DNA from: CAYOSU01 sp964541255
GTDB lineage: Bacteria > Bacillota > Clostridia > Christensenellales > CAMQZB01
Direction of reading: 5' to 3'
Length of the DNA: 64,000 nucleotides
NCBI GenBank assembly: GCA_964541255.1
Contig: CAZIPL010000002.1
Location: 13,346 to 77,345 of the forward strand
Part shown: positions 49,296-59,251 of the stretch, one piece after another
Position numbering within the stretch: position 1 is the stretch's first letter
How the letters are laid out: each line of letters begins with the position of its first letter
Program-made: the position numbers and the translations under genes
The notes under the pieces: model-generated
Database searches by the model: none
What the model was told of the DNA's origin: nothing
What the model saw: only the letters and a program-made list of their open reading frames with translations

Positions 49296-52022
49296 ATGAA
49301 TATATTTGACTTAAAAACAGAACATCTAAAATGCCCAAATGCGGTGGATAGGCTAAATCCTCGTTTTTCGTGGAAAATAGAAAGCGAAAAGCGTGGGGTT
49401 AGGCAAATAAGCTATCGCATAGTCGCAAAAAGCGGAAATAGCGTTTTGTGGGATAGCGGCGTTGTTGAAAGCGACAGCAACCTTGTTTTCTACGACGGCG
49501 TTCCTCTTGAAAGCAGAATGCATGTTATTTGGAACGTAACGGTTGAAACGGTTGACGAGATCGGCGAAAAAGAAGCTTCGACAAGCGATTGCGCGGAGTT
49601 TTTTATGGGACTTTTGAAAAAGTCCGATTGGGTCGCAAAATGGATCGATCCCGAAGAGGAAGTTGATCCGGAAAAAAGAAAACCGTCGCCCTATTTGAGA
49701 AAAAGCTTTGTCGTGAAAAAGCCGCTCAAAAGCGCTGTTATCTATCAATCGGCGCACGGACTTTACGAGTCTTTTATTAACGGCGTTAGATGTACGGACG
49801 ATATGTTTAAGCCGGGGTTTACGAGCTATTATTATCGCATTCAATATCAACGTTATGACGTAACGAATGTTCTTAAAGTCGGCAAAAACGTCTTGTCGGT
49901 AATCTTGGCTGACGGTTGGTGGAGAGGGTTCCCGGGTAAAAATAACTTCGGAACGCGTTTGGCGTATATCGGACAGTTGGAGTTAACGTACGAAGACGGC
50001 GAAAGTGAGATTATCGGAAGTGACGAAAGCTTCAAGTACTCAAACGGCGGATTACGTGCGGCTGACTTCATGATGGGAGATGTTTTCGACAGAAACCTCG
50101 AAGAAGAGTCTTGGAAAGAGGTAGGCTTTGACGATTCGGCTTGGAGAAACGCGTCTATATCAAACGAATACGTTTCCGGCGAGCTTATCGCAAGCCGCGG
50201 TTATCCCGTGAGAAAAAAAGAAAGTTTCGTCGGAAACGAGATTAAAGACAAAAACGGCGACAGAGTGCTCGATTTTTCGCAAAACATTGCGGGAACGCTT
50301 AAAGCTACTTTCAGAAATACGACAAAAGGTCAAAAAATCGTTCTTACTTTTGGCGAAGACTTAAAAAACGGCGAATTCAGCATAGATAATTGCTGTCATA
50401 CGACCGTACCTTTGCCCGCCTTTCAGGAAATAACATATATATGCAAGGGTGAAGACGTCGAAGGATACGAAAACGAGTTTTCTTTCTTCGGGTTCAGATA
50501 CGTAAAGGTTGACGGTTATGACGGAAAAATCGAAAAAGGCGACTTTGTTTCTTATGCGGTCTATTCCGATATACCGTTCGAAAGCGATTTTAAGTGCTCG
50601 GATAAGCTTATAGAAAAGCTTGTTTCAAATTCTAAGTGGAGCCAAAAGGGAAATTTTCTCGACGTCGCGACGGACTGCCCGACGAGGGAGAAAAACGCTT
50701 GGACGGGCGACGCGCAGATTTTTGCTCCGACGGCGTGCTATTTTTCCGACGTGTATCCGTTCTATGAAAAATGGCTTATCGATCAAAAGATAGAACAATA
50801 TGAAAGCGGAAAACTTTGCATGACTTTCCCTTCGACAAGCTCGGTACATAATCCCGAAACGCTCAAAGAATTGTTGAAAACAAGCAGCCTTGCCGCGCTT
50901 GCGGGCCCGTCGGGTAATGGAAATATCGGCGACGACAGCGTCGGTTGGGGCGATTCGGCGGTTTGGATCCCGTATATAGCATATATGTTCTCGGGAGACA
51001 AGACGATTTTACTCAATCAATACGAGACGGCGAAACGCTATGTCGATTACGAGCTATCGTGCGCCAAAGAGCAAAATCCTTTGTATCTTGATAAAGATTA
51101 CAACAAGAACTCGACTTTCGGAGACAAAGATTCCGATTATATATACGACACGCATTTTCATTACGGAGAATGGAACGAGTGGAAAGGTGAGCCGAAAGAG
51201 AGTCAAAGCGAAGCGCTTCCTCCTAATGCCGTAGAAATGTTCGTGAAATACGTTGCGGCAAAAGGTAATCCAGTCGTTGCGACGGCGTATATATATAGAT
51301 CCTCGAAAAACCTTTCCGAAATGGCTGAGGTTTTGGGAAATGAAGAAGATGCGAAAAAATATTCCGAAATCGCCGAGAAAATAAGAGTTTTATACGATAA
51401 ATATTTGATAAGCGATGACGGCGTTATCGAAAAAGGTCGTCAAGCGCCGTATGTCAGAGCGCTTCATATGGATTTGGCAATCGGTGAAAAGAGGGAGAAA
51501 GTTCTTGATTATCTTCTTTTTGAAATAGAACAAAACGGAAGGAAACTCAATACGGGATTTTTGTCTACGTCATTTTTACTGCCCACTCTTTCCGACAACG
51601 GTCACAAGGATTTGGCGTATGAAATATTGAAAAACAAAGAAGTCCCGAGCTGGCTCAATCCGATCGAAAACGGTGCGACGACTATCCCCGAAAGCTGGGA
51701 CGGATTTAAGAATCACAGAAACTCACTCAACCACTATTCGTTCGGTTCGGTATGCGAGTTTTTGTTCTCGCACGTCGGCGGAATAAAACCGCGCTTTTAC
51801 AAGGCAGGCTTCAAAGAGTTTGACATAAAACCAATTATCGGCGAGGGGCTTAACTATGCCGAAGCGAAAGTTCAAAGCCCTTTCGGCAGAATTGTATCTT
51901 ATTGGGAAAAGAACGGAGAGAAAATAAAGTATCGCTTCGAAATTCCCGTAAACACAACGGCAAACGTTACGCTCGATGACGGAAGAACGATGATTCTTCA
52001 TAGCGGCAAATATGAATTTTAA
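49296..52022 (+). CDS. Alpha-L-rhamnosidase, glycoside hydrolase family 78
   Basis: A 908-aa cytoplasmic rhamnosidase. The N-terminal beta domains (GVRQISYRIVAKSG, and SAVIYQSAHGLYESFINGVR) are followed by the alpha/alpha-barrel. Family signatures are DCPTREKNAWTGDAQIFAPT, SVGWGDSAVWIPYIAYMF, and the C-terminal TIPESWDGF plus HYSFGSVCEFLFSHVGGI. It cleaves terminal alpha-L-rhamnose, for example from rhamnogalacturonan, flavonoids or saponins. No signal peptide, so the substrate must be imported. It starts 4 bp after the esterase stop. Confidence 0.92.
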   Translation: MNIFDLKTEHLKCPNAVDRLNPRFSWKIESEKRGVRQISYRIVAKSGNSVLWDSGVVESDSNLVFYDGVPLESRMHVIWNVTVETVDEIGEKEASTSDCAEFFMGLLKKSDWVAKWIDPEEEVDPEKRKPSPYLRKSFVVKKPLKSAVIYQSAHGLYESFINGVRCTDDMFKPGFTSYYYRIQYQRYDVTNVLKVGKNVLSVILADGWWRGFPGKNNFGTRLAYIGQLELTYEDGESEIIGSDESFKYSNGGLRAADFMMGDVFDRNLEEESWKEVGFDDSAWRNASISNEYVSGELIASRGYPVRKKESFVGNEIKDKNGDRVLDFSQNIAGTLKATFRNTTKGQKIVLTFGEDLKNGEFSIDNCCHTTVPLPAFQEITYICKGEDVEGYENEFSFFGFRYVKVDGYDGKIEKGDFVSYAVYSDIPFESDFKCSDKLIEKLVSNSKWSQKGNFLDVATDCPTREKNAWTGDAQIFAPTACYFSDVYPFYEKWLIDQKIEQYESGKLCMTFPSTSSVHNPETLKELLKTSSLAALAGPSGNGNIGDDSVGWGDSAVWIPYIAYMFSGDKTILLNQYETAKRYVDYELSCAKEQNPLYLDKDYNKNSTFGDKDSDYIYDTHFHYGEWNEWKGEPKESQSEALPPNAVEMFVKYVAAKGNPVVATAYIYRSSKNLSEMAEVLGNEEDAKKYSEIAEKIRVLYDKYLISDDGVIEKGRQAPYVRALHMDLAIGEKREKVLDYLLFEIEQNGRKLNTGFLSTSFLLPTLSDNGHKDLAYEILKNKEVPSWLNPIENGATTIPESWDGFKNHRNSLNHYSFGSVCEFLFSHVGGIKPRFYKAGFKEFDIKPIIGEGLNYAEAKVQSPFGRIVSYWEKNGEKIKYRFEIPVNTTANVTLDDGRTMILHSGKYEF

Positions 52023-52033
52023 GGAGGATAAAG

Positions 52034-53044
52034 ATGTTTGATAAGAAAAACCCGTATAAGCTTGTTCCGTTAAAAGAAGCGGACAAGAAGCTCGAAAGCA
52101 TACAAAAGATTTTGACTTTGACAAAGAAAAAAGACCCTATGCTTAACTACATAAACTCTTTTGAGCCGCCGTTTACTCCGACGATTACCGAAAGAGAAAA
52201 CGGAACAGTGCTTTATAACGACCTATGCTACGACACCGAATATCCCAACGGCTTTTTGGATATTTGGTGCAAAAAGGGAGAGAAAAATCGTCCCACCGTG
52301 TTTTATATGCACGGCGGCGGATTCTTTATGGGGCATAAGAACGTAGGCGACCCGCTATCGCTTAAGGGAACGGAGAAGACTACTTTTATCGACGATCTTT
52401 TGGATAACGGCTTCAACGTCGTCAACGTCGATTACGCTCTTTCGCCCGAATACAGATTCCCGACCCAAATGATTCAGCTTGATAGGGCAGTGAAGTTTAT
52501 TTTGGATAATGCCGAAAAATACGACCTTGACACGACAAGAGTGTTTTTTAAGGGCGGCTCTGCGGGCGCTAATATGTCTGAACTTTACGGGTTGGCGCTT
52601 TGCGACGAAGAGTATGCAAAAGAAATGGGCTTTACTCCCGCGATCGATAAAAAAAACGTTGTAGGACTTATTCTTGACGAGCCTGCACTTCAAACGAGAA
52701 CGTTTTGCGATACCAATATGAACGTTATGTTCGAAGGTTGGATGGGCGGCGATTCTTATGACGATTGCAAGTGGTTCGATTTTATAGATGTGCCAAAGCA
52801 TATAAATACGGAATATATTCCGTCTTTCATTGTTTCGAGCAACGTTCAAGTCTTTTTTGAGGCTCATACGAGAGAGCTTAAAGAAAAGCTTGACGAAATA
52901 GGCGTTTATAACGAATATTTCATTCCCGCAAAAGAAGAGGGGAATTTCGACCACGGCTTTTTGATGCAATATAAAGAAAACGCAGTTTCGAAACGAGGCT
53001 GGGACGCTATGCTTGAATTTATGAAAAAGCATGCGGATATGTGA
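52034..53044 (+). CDS. Alpha/beta hydrolase (GDXG/HSL-like esterase)
   Basis: A 336-aa hydrolase with the HSL-type oxyanion motif FYMHGGGFFMGH, then GGSAGANMSELYGLALCDEE with the nucleophile Ser in GGSAG. A late acidic residue and the final HGFLMQY supply Asp and His. AAGGAGG precedes the ATG at 52034. Third gene of the operon; no terminator is seen right after it. Together with the first esterase it suggests double deacylation of decorated rhamnosides. Confidence 0.85.
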   Translation: MFDKKNPYKLVPLKEADKKLESIQKILTLTKKKDPMLNYINSFEPPFTPTITERENGTVLYNDLCYDTEYPNGFLDIWCKKGEKNRPTVFYMHGGGFFMGHKNVGDPLSLKGTEKTTFIDDLLDNGFNVVNVDYALSPEYRFPTQMIQLDRAVKFILDNAEKYDLDTTRVFFKGGSAGANMSELYGLALCDEEYAKEMGFTPAIDKKNVVGLILDEPALQTRTFCDTNMNVMFEGWMGGDSYDDCKWFDFIDVPKHINTEYIPSFIVSSNVQVFFEAHTRELKEKLDEIGVYNEYFIPAKEEGNFDHGFLMQYKENAVSKRGWDAMLEFMKKHADM

Positions 53045-53287
53045 AAGGCAGTTTGACTTCTTTTTGCGTGATTATCAAATCTTTGCTTGCGGTGATTTTA
53101 CGTGAAAATATATAGTTGCACTTTATTGATTTTGTGAATACGAATTGGTATTTTCTGTAAAGTCATTTGAAAAATGACAAAAATCACGGAATTTGTTATT
53201 TATTTTTGTCGGGAGGTATGATAGAATAAATTAAAAAGCTTGTTTGAATGAATATTTAAACAACCAAAACATTAAGGAGAAAAATAA

Positions 53288-55435
53288 ATGCTGACTAAAC
53301 AACAAGAACAAAAATTACATGAATTGTTATCCGAGATGACTCTTGCCGAAAAAGTGGGACAGCTCAACCTCATCGGTCCGTCGGTTGTCGGTACGTTCGA
53401 GGTGTCTTTGCCCGAATTATATAATCAATTCCTAAGCGGAAAGATTTCCAAAGACGAGTTTATGAAGAAAATGGCAAGCACGAAACGCGACTATCGCGAA
53501 GATGACGTTAGAGCGGGACGTGTCGGCGTATACTCTCTTTGCGGAAGAGCGGATACACGCCGTATTCAAAAGATTGCCGTCGAAGAATCGAGACTCGGAA
53601 TCCCTTTGATTTTCGGTCATGACGTTATTCACGGATATAATACGGGTTTCCCGATTCCTCTTGCCGAGGCTTGCGCGTTCGACGACGAGATGTGGGAAAA
53701 GGGCGCAAGACTTGCGGCGATAGAAGCGTCGTATGACGGAATCAATATGACTTACGCTCCTATGGTAGACGTTTCGAAAGACGCTCGTTGGGGCAGAATC
53801 GCGGAAAGTGCGGGAGAAGATACTCTTATGAATTGTCGCTACGGCGCAGCGAAAGTTAGAGGGTATCAGACCGACGATCCGACGGGAGAAACGGCTATTG
53901 CGGCATGTGCGAAGCATTTTTGCGCGTATGGCTATTCCGAGGGCGGAAGAGATTATAACAGAGTTGAAATTAGCGAAGAAAGACTTCGCGAAGAGGTGCT
54001 CCCTCCGTTCAAGGCGTGCGTAGACGCGGGACTTTTGTCTATTATGCCCTCTTTCAACGACATCAACGGCGTGCCGAGTTCGGTAAATAAATGGCTTTTG
54101 AGAGACGTGCTTCGCGGAGAATTCGGGTTCAGAGGTCTTGCGATAAGCGATGCCAACGCCGTTCAGGAATGTATCGCGCACGGCGTTTGCGAGGATAAAG
54201 CGGATGCGGCAAAGAAATCTTTGGAAGCGGGTATGAACGTCGATATGTCGTCCGACAGCTTTATCGAAAATCTTGAACGTCTCGTCGAAGAGGGCAAAGT
54301 TTCAATAAAAGACATCGACCTTGCCGTCGAAGAGATTTTGAGAGTTAAGTTCGAACTCGGTTTGTTTGAAAATCCGTATAAAGGTGGCGAAGATAGAGAA
54401 AACGTTATGCTCAACGAAGAATCTCGTGCGTTTGCAAGAAAGATGGCGCAAAAATCCATAGTTCTTTTGAAAAATGAAAACGTGCTTCCATTTGCAAATG
54501 AAACAAAGCTTGCCGTTTTGGGAAGATTTGCCGATGATCCCGGCGAAATGAGGGGTACTTGGTCTATCAACGTTTTGCCGGATTTCTGTGTAAGCCTTAT
54601 GTCGGGACTTAAGAATAGAAACGCAAAAGCGACGCTTTATGCTAACGTCGAGGATATTAAAGACGAAGAAGTTATTTTGTTGACTCTCGGCGAAAGCAGT
54701 ATGGAAAGCGGCGAGGCTGCAAGTAAAGCAAATCTCGAGCTTTGCGACGAAGACAAGGCGTTGTTCGAAAAAGCCGTTGCGACGGGCAAAAAGGTTGTCG
54801 TACTTCTTTTCAACGGCAGACCGCTCGTTATTCCTCAAATCAAGGAAAAGGCAGACGGACTTGTCGAAGTATGGCAACTTGGCGTAGAGGGCGGAAACGC
54901 TATTGCGGACGTTCTTTACGGCGACGTAAATCCGTCGGGCAAGCTCACGGCGTCTTTCCCCAACGCTACGGGAGAATGTCCGTGCTATTACGGACAAAAG
55001 CCTACGGGACGTCCCGCGACGGACTTTAAGTTTACCTCTAAATATATCGACATTCCGACGACGCACGTATATAATTTTGGATACGGACTTTCGTATACGA
55101 CGTTTGAATATTCGAATATGTCCGTCGAAAGACGAGATAATTCTTACGGTATCACGGTAACCGTTAAAAACACCGGGGATAGATGCGGCGACGAAGTCGT
55201 TCAGTGCTATTATTCAGACCCCGTTGCGTCTCGCACTCGTCCGTCGAAAAAGCTTGTCGATTATAAGAAGATTACTCTTGAAGCGGGAAAAGAACAGACC
55301 GTTTCGTTTGACGTACCTTTTGAAAAGCTCGGATTCTATATCAACGGCAACGAGTTTGTCGTAGAAAACGGCAAGTATATTCTTATGGTCGGAGGAAGTT
55401 CCGACGACGTATTGACTGAAGAAGTCGTTTTGTAA
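53288..55435 (+). CDS. Beta-glucosidase, glycoside hydrolase family 3
   Basis: A 715-aa GH3 enzyme without signal peptide. The N-terminal barrel has EKVGQLNLIGPSVVG, FGHDVIHGYNTGFPIP, VAACAKHFCAYG-like segments and the nucleophile Asp in GLAISDANAVQE. The second domain contains SIVLLKNENVLPF, the family signature, and the C-terminal fibronectin type III-like domain (VTVKNTGDRCGDEVVQCYY) follows. It cleaves beta-glucosides or beta-xylosides. AAGGAG precedes the ATG. A strong terminator is at 55456. Confidence 0.93.
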   Translation: MLTKQQEQKLHELLSEMTLAEKVGQLNLIGPSVVGTFEVSLPELYNQFLSGKISKDEFMKKMASTKRDYREDDVRAGRVGVYSLCGRADTRRIQKIAVEESRLGIPLIFGHDVIHGYNTGFPIPLAEACAFDDEMWEKGARLAAIEASYDGINMTYAPMVDVSKDARWGRIAESAGEDTLMNCRYGAAKVRGYQTDDPTGETAIAACAKHFCAYGYSEGGRDYNRVEISEERLREEVLPPFKACVDAGLLSIMPSFNDINGVPSSVNKWLLRDVLRGEFGFRGLAISDANAVQECIAHGVCEDKADAAKKSLEAGMNVDMSSDSFIENLERLVEEGKVSIKDIDLAVEEILRVKFELGLFENPYKGGEDRENVMLNEESRAFARKMAQKSIVLLKNENVLPFANETKLAVLGRFADDPGEMRGTWSINVLPDFCVSLMSGLKNRNAKATLYANVEDIKDEEVILLTLGESSMESGEAASKANLELCDEDKALFEKAVATGKKVVVLLFNGRPLVIPQIKEKADGLVEVWQLGVEGGNAIADVLYGDVNPSGKLTASFPNATGECPCYYGQKPTGRPATDFKFTSKYIDIPTTHVYNFGYGLSYTTFEYSNMSVERRDNSYGITVTVKNTGDRCGDEVVQCYYSDPVASRTRPSKKLVDYKKITLEAGKEQTVSFDVPFEKLGFYINGNEFVVENGKYILMVGGSSDDVLTEEVVL

Positions 55436-55455
55436 TTTAAAACATCTAAATATTT

Positions 55456-55519
55456 GCGCCGAAAGCTAAGTTTGATTTGGGAATAATCCGATTTCAAGCT
55501 TTGCTTCGGCGCTTTTTTT
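55456..55519 (+). terminator. Terminator of the GH3 gene
   Basis: GCGCCGAA (55456-55463) pairs with TTCGGCGC (55505-55512), with additional pairs inside (AGCT / AGCT), followed by TTTTTTT. Only 20 bp before the esterase ribosome site. Confidence 0.75.
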
Positions 55520-55538
55520 ATAAATTAAGGAGAGAAAA

Positions 55539-57116
55539 ATGGAAAGAACGGAGATAGTAAAAACTAAGTACGGAAAAGTTGTCGGCAAAGTAATCGACGG
55601 GATCAATTACTTTGAGGGCATTCCTTACGGCGACGATACGTCGGGAGAAAATCGCTTTTTGCCTCCTAAAGATCCGAGTGCTTGGGAAGGTGTGAAAGAG
55701 TGCTTTGCCGTCGGAGGTAAATGCGTGCAAGGGGGCGGAGCGGGAGATTTGCCTATCGAAATGATAAAGCAAAGTCCCTTGGCCCCCGTTTTCGAAACGC
55801 TTTCGGGCTTTCACGAAGAGCTTATGCAGAAAAAAGGCATGAGCGAAAACTGCCTTAACCTCAACGTGGTAACCCTGTCCCTTGAAGGCAAACGCCCCGT
55901 GCTTTTCTATATCCACGGCGGCGGCTTTACGGGCGGCGACGGCGGCGGTGCGCTTTCGTCGGGTAGGCTTATCAAGGAACAGGACGTTGTCGTATGCAGT
56001 ATGAACGAAAGGCTGAACGTTTTCGGATATTTGTATCTCGGCGCATTTGACGAAAAGTATAAAGACTCGGGCGTTTTGGGACTTTTGGATATAATCAAAG
56101 CTCTCGAATGGGTGAGAGATAACATAGCGCGTTTTGGCGGAGACCCGAACAACGTAACGCTTTTCGGCGAGTCGGGCGGAGCGATGAAGATATCATGCCT
56201 TCTGGCGATGGAAAAAGCGAGCGGACTTTTTCATAAGGCGATATTAAACAGCGGCGCAACTCCCGTAGGAGGATATTCGAAAGAGAATGCGACAAAAACA
56301 GCCGAAAACATTATGAATAAGCTCGGGATTTCGAAAGAGGACTATAAAAAGCTTCTCGAAGTTCCCGCAGAAAAGCTTTTCGAGATAAGCTCCGATAGGT
56401 CTTTGTTTGTCGGAGGAGGGAATAATCTTGAATTCCAGCCTGTTGCCGACGGAATAAATTTGCCCGAAAATATTGAAAACCAATATTTGACTTACGAGTG
56501 GTCGAAAGATATTCCCGTGATAGTAGGATCTTCAGAGGACGAGTGCGGAATATCTTTCCTTGAATTCGGACTGACAAAGGAACAAGCGATAGAAAGGCTT
56601 GCTAACGGTTGTGCCAACTCGTTCGGATATACTGCGGGAGTCGGTAAAGAATCGGCGATTGCTCTTTACGAAACGTTCGAAAGCGAGTGCAAAAAGAACG
56701 AACCGCCTTATCATATATTCGTGAAAGTCATTTCTAACCTCTCGCTTTTGGGTTCGGGCGCATACGATTTTGCTTATGCTCGTTCGGTTGGCGGCGGTAA
56801 AGCGTATTTATATGTAACGTCAATGGATAACGACGTCGTGAGGGGTTTCCCTTGCTCGTATCATACGGCGGATCTTATGGCGGTTTTCAGAAATACGACG
56901 AATGACTGTTATGAAAAATTCAGCAAAGAGCTTTGGAAAATGTACGGAGAGTTTTTGCGAAAGGGCACTCCGAATGAAGAAGAGTATCGCTGGGAAGCGT
57001 TTGACGTAAAAAATCCCCAAATGATGATTTTAGACGATGCTTTCCGCTTTGACGTAGACCCTATGCCGAAATCGAGGGCGCTTGCTGCAAAATTCAACCA
57101 AAAGCACGAAGTATAG
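55539..57116 (+). CDS. Type B carboxylesterase
   Basis: A 525-aa serine esterase of the carboxylesterase B family: YFEGIPYGDDTSGENRFLPP, the oxyanion loop FYIHGGGFTGG, the nucleophile elbow VTLFGESGGAMKISCL, an acidic residue near VGSSEDECGISFLEFG, and the catalytic His in CSYHTADLMAVFR. No signal peptide, so it acts in the cytoplasm. AAGGAG precedes the ATG. It may remove esters from imported glycosides. Substrate unknown. Confidence 0.9.
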   Translation: MERTEIVKTKYGKVVGKVIDGINYFEGIPYGDDTSGENRFLPPKDPSAWEGVKECFAVGGKCVQGGGAGDLPIEMIKQSPLAPVFETLSGFHEELMQKKGMSENCLNLNVVTLSLEGKRPVLFYIHGGGFTGGDGGGALSSGRLIKEQDVVVCSMNERLNVFGYLYLGAFDEKYKDSGVLGLLDIIKALEWVRDNIARFGGDPNNVTLFGESGGAMKISCLLAMEKASGLFHKAILNSGATPVGGYSKENATKTAENIMNKLGISKEDYKKLLEVPAEKLFEISSDRSLFVGGGNNLEFQPVADGINLPENIENQYLTYEWSKDIPVIVGSSEDECGISFLEFGLTKEQAIERLANGCANSFGYTAGVGKESAIALYETFESECKKNEPPYHIFVKVISNLSLLGSGAYDFAYARSVGGGKAYLYVTSMDNDVVRGFPCSYHTADLMAVFRNTTNDCYEKFSKELWKMYGEFLRKGTPNEEEYRWEAFDVKNPQMMILDDAFRFDVDPMPKSRALAAKFNQKHEV

Positions 57117-57261
57117 GTACTATAAATAATTATTCTAAGATGATGTGAATTTAACGGAATAAACGCATTTACGAACAGTCAACCGATAGCTTTTATAAAC
57201 AATAAAAATCGATTGACTTATAATACTTCATATGTTATAATCTTAAAAATTTAATCTAAAA

Positions 57262-57536
57262 GCTATGACGAAGACGGATTTCGCAAAGCGTTTCACAGCG
57301 AATCGGGGACGGTGTAAGCCCGACAAACAGCGGCGAATAATCCCATCACTTCCGAGCTGAGTTCCTCAAAAGCCGTCGGCAAGTAGAGAACTCCGTGTAG
57401 GCTACGTTAGTGCATAGGGCTTGTTAGAGCCTGAAAGCGGCATAAACCGAAAGGAATATGCAATTTGAGTGGTACCGCGGGTAATTTGTAATCGAAGCTC
57501 GTCTCAAGAAAAACTTGAGACGAGCTTTTTGTTTTT
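57262..57536 (+). ncRNA. T-box leader, probably tRNA-Ile responsive, upstream of brnQ
   Basis: A tRNA-sensing leader. The T-box core TGGTACCGCGG is at 57470-57480 and pairs with uncharged tRNA ends. Stem I shows the distal GGACGGTGTAAGCCC and, on its 3' side, CCCATCACTTCCGAGCTG. The most likely specifier is ATC (57345-57347), an isoleucine codon followed by the conserved purine. The terminator at 57495-57536 competes with the antiterminator. brnQ, an isoleucine/leucine/valine transporter gene, follows, which fits. Confidence 0.9.
57495..57536 (+). terminator. T-box terminator
   Basis: AAGCTCGTCTCAAG (57495-57508) pairs with CTTGAGACGAGCTT (57514-57527) perfectly, followed by TTTTGTTTTT. It is the off-switch of the T-box. 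Confidence 0.9.
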
Positions 57537-57756
57537 ATTGAAGACGAGTTTTTAATAAAAACAAATGCATTGAACTGCAAACATTGTATAATGGCTGTTT
57601 TGCAGACGTCGTTTTGCGACAAACGCTTTTTGCGTCTTGCAAGTTTTTGCTTGTGGTATCGACGTGCCTTGTTGAAATAACTTCAATTATGGGCAAAACG
57701 GAAAAATCGAGTGCTCTGCCTTTTAGATTAAATACTATTTGAATAGGAGTGATAAA

Positions 57757-59076
57757 ATGAAACTTGACAAGAAAAAGATGTTGCTGATAAGCTTTATGTT
57801 GTTTTCGCTATTCTTTGGTGCGGGCAATCTAATATTTCCGCCGTATTTAGGACAGAGCGCGGGGAAGAGCGCGTTGGTTGCAATGCTCGGATTCCTTATT
57901 ACTGCGGTAGTTTTGCCGGTGCTCGGAGTTATAGTCGTTGCGCGTTTCGACGGGCTCGACAAGCTCGGGCAAAATGTCGGGAAGCGGTTCGGTATAGTAT
58001 TTACGGTGCTTATTTATCTTGCTATAGGCCCAGGGCTTGGTATTCCTCGCGCGGCATCGGTGCCGTTTGAAATGTCGATAGCACCGTATTTGCCCGAAGA
58101 TAGTAATTTGACCGTTTGGATGGCGGTGTATTCACTCGTGTTTTTAGCGATCGCTCTGTGGTTATGCCTAACGCCAAGCAAGCTTGTCGATCGCATAGGA
58201 CACTATCTGACTCCGTCCCTTTTGGTGCTTTTGGTATTGCTTTTCGTATGCTTTCTTTTCCGCGGGGAAGTAGATGTTTCGGAAGCTTTTGGCGATTATG
58301 CCCAAAATCCGTTTTTGAAGGGCTTTGCGGAAGGGTATAATACTATGGACGCGATTGCCGCGCTGAATTTTGGGCTTGTTATTTCGACTACGCTTAGTTC
58401 GTTCGGGCTTTCCGAAAAGAAAGATGTCTTGAGACATACGGTGCTTTCGGGAATATTCGCAGGGACAATACTTGCGATTGTTTACGTAATGCTTACGCTT
58501 ATGGGAATGTGCTCTTCAGGGGTGTATGCGTTGCCCGAAAACGGTGCTCAAACTTTGCGTTTGATTGTTTATCAAGTATTCGGAACACCGGGAGCAATAT
58601 TATTGGCTGCTATATTCACCCTTGCGTGTTTAACGACTTGCGTCGGACTTATAAACTCGATTTCGCAATATTTTTCGTTGCTTTTTAAAAAGCTTTCTTA
58701 TCGTCAATGGGTGTTTGTTATAACTGTTTTTTCATTTTTGGTTTGCAACCTCGGATTAAATATGATTCTCAGCATTTCCGTACCTATTCTCAATGCCATA
58801 TATCCCGTTTCGATAGTTTTGATATTGCTCGGACTTACGCACGATTTATGGAAAAACAATAGATATATATATCCGTGCGTCGTCGGAGGAACTGCCGTAA
58901 TCAGCGTTATTTACGCAATGGACGAAGCGGGACTTCCCGAGCTTTTGGGAAAAGTGTTGCCTTTATATAACAGCGGCTACGGTTGGATTGTTATTGCGGC
59001 TGTAATGGTTATTGTCGGAATTGTTATAGGGAAAGTTTCCAAAAAGAAAGACGACAAAAGCTTTCTTATAAAGTGA
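57757..59076 (+). CDS. brnQ: Branched-chain amino acid transporter (BrnQ, LIVCS family)
   Basis: A 439-aa sodium- or proton-coupled importer of isoleucine, leucine and valine with about 12 membrane helices. Recognised by LISFMLFSLFFGAGNLIFPPYLGQSAG at the N-terminus, a BrnQ signature, and GLGIPRAASVPFEMSIAP. I placed the start at ATG 57757, with AGGAG 7 nt upstream, not at the earlier in-frame TTG 57739. Expression is under the T-box at 57262, probably through isoleucine starvation. Confidence 0.93.
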   Translation: MKLDKKKMLLISFMLFSLFFGAGNLIFPPYLGQSAGKSALVAMLGFLITAVVLPVLGVIVVARFDGLDKLGQNVGKRFGIVFTVLIYLAIGPGLGIPRAASVPFEMSIAPYLPEDSNLTVWMAVYSLVFLAIALWLCLTPSKLVDRIGHYLTPSLLVLLVLLFVCFLFRGEVDVSEAFGDYAQNPFLKGFAEGYNTMDAIAALNFGLVISTTLSSFGLSEKKDVLRHTVLSGIFAGTILAIVYVMLTLMGMCSSGVYALPENGAQTLRLIVYQVFGTPGAILLAAIFTLACLTTCVGLINSISQYFSLLFKKLSYRQWVFVITVFSFLVCNLGLNMILSISVPILNAIYPVSIVLILLGLTHDLWKNNRYIYPCVVGGTAVISVIYAMDEAGLPELLGKVLPLYNSGYGWIVIAAVMVIVGIVIGKVSKKKDDKSFLIK

Positions 59077-59251
59077 ACTGTCAAATTTTATAAATTGATT
59101 GTTTTCTAAAAACGTCGTTCGGTTTAAATATTGAAAAATAGCTAATTCGTATCAAAATATTTATAATTTTTCTTGCTTTTTTGTAACATTTTATTAAAAG
59201 ATTATGCTATTATATAGATAATATAAAAGTAACTTTTTTAAGGAGAAAAGT

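Noticed and set aside
53125..53150. AATACGAATTGGTATT before the GH3 gene as a fourth GATAC operator
   Set aside because: The arms and spacing differ (AATAC-N6-GTATT), and no clear promoter could be aligned with it.
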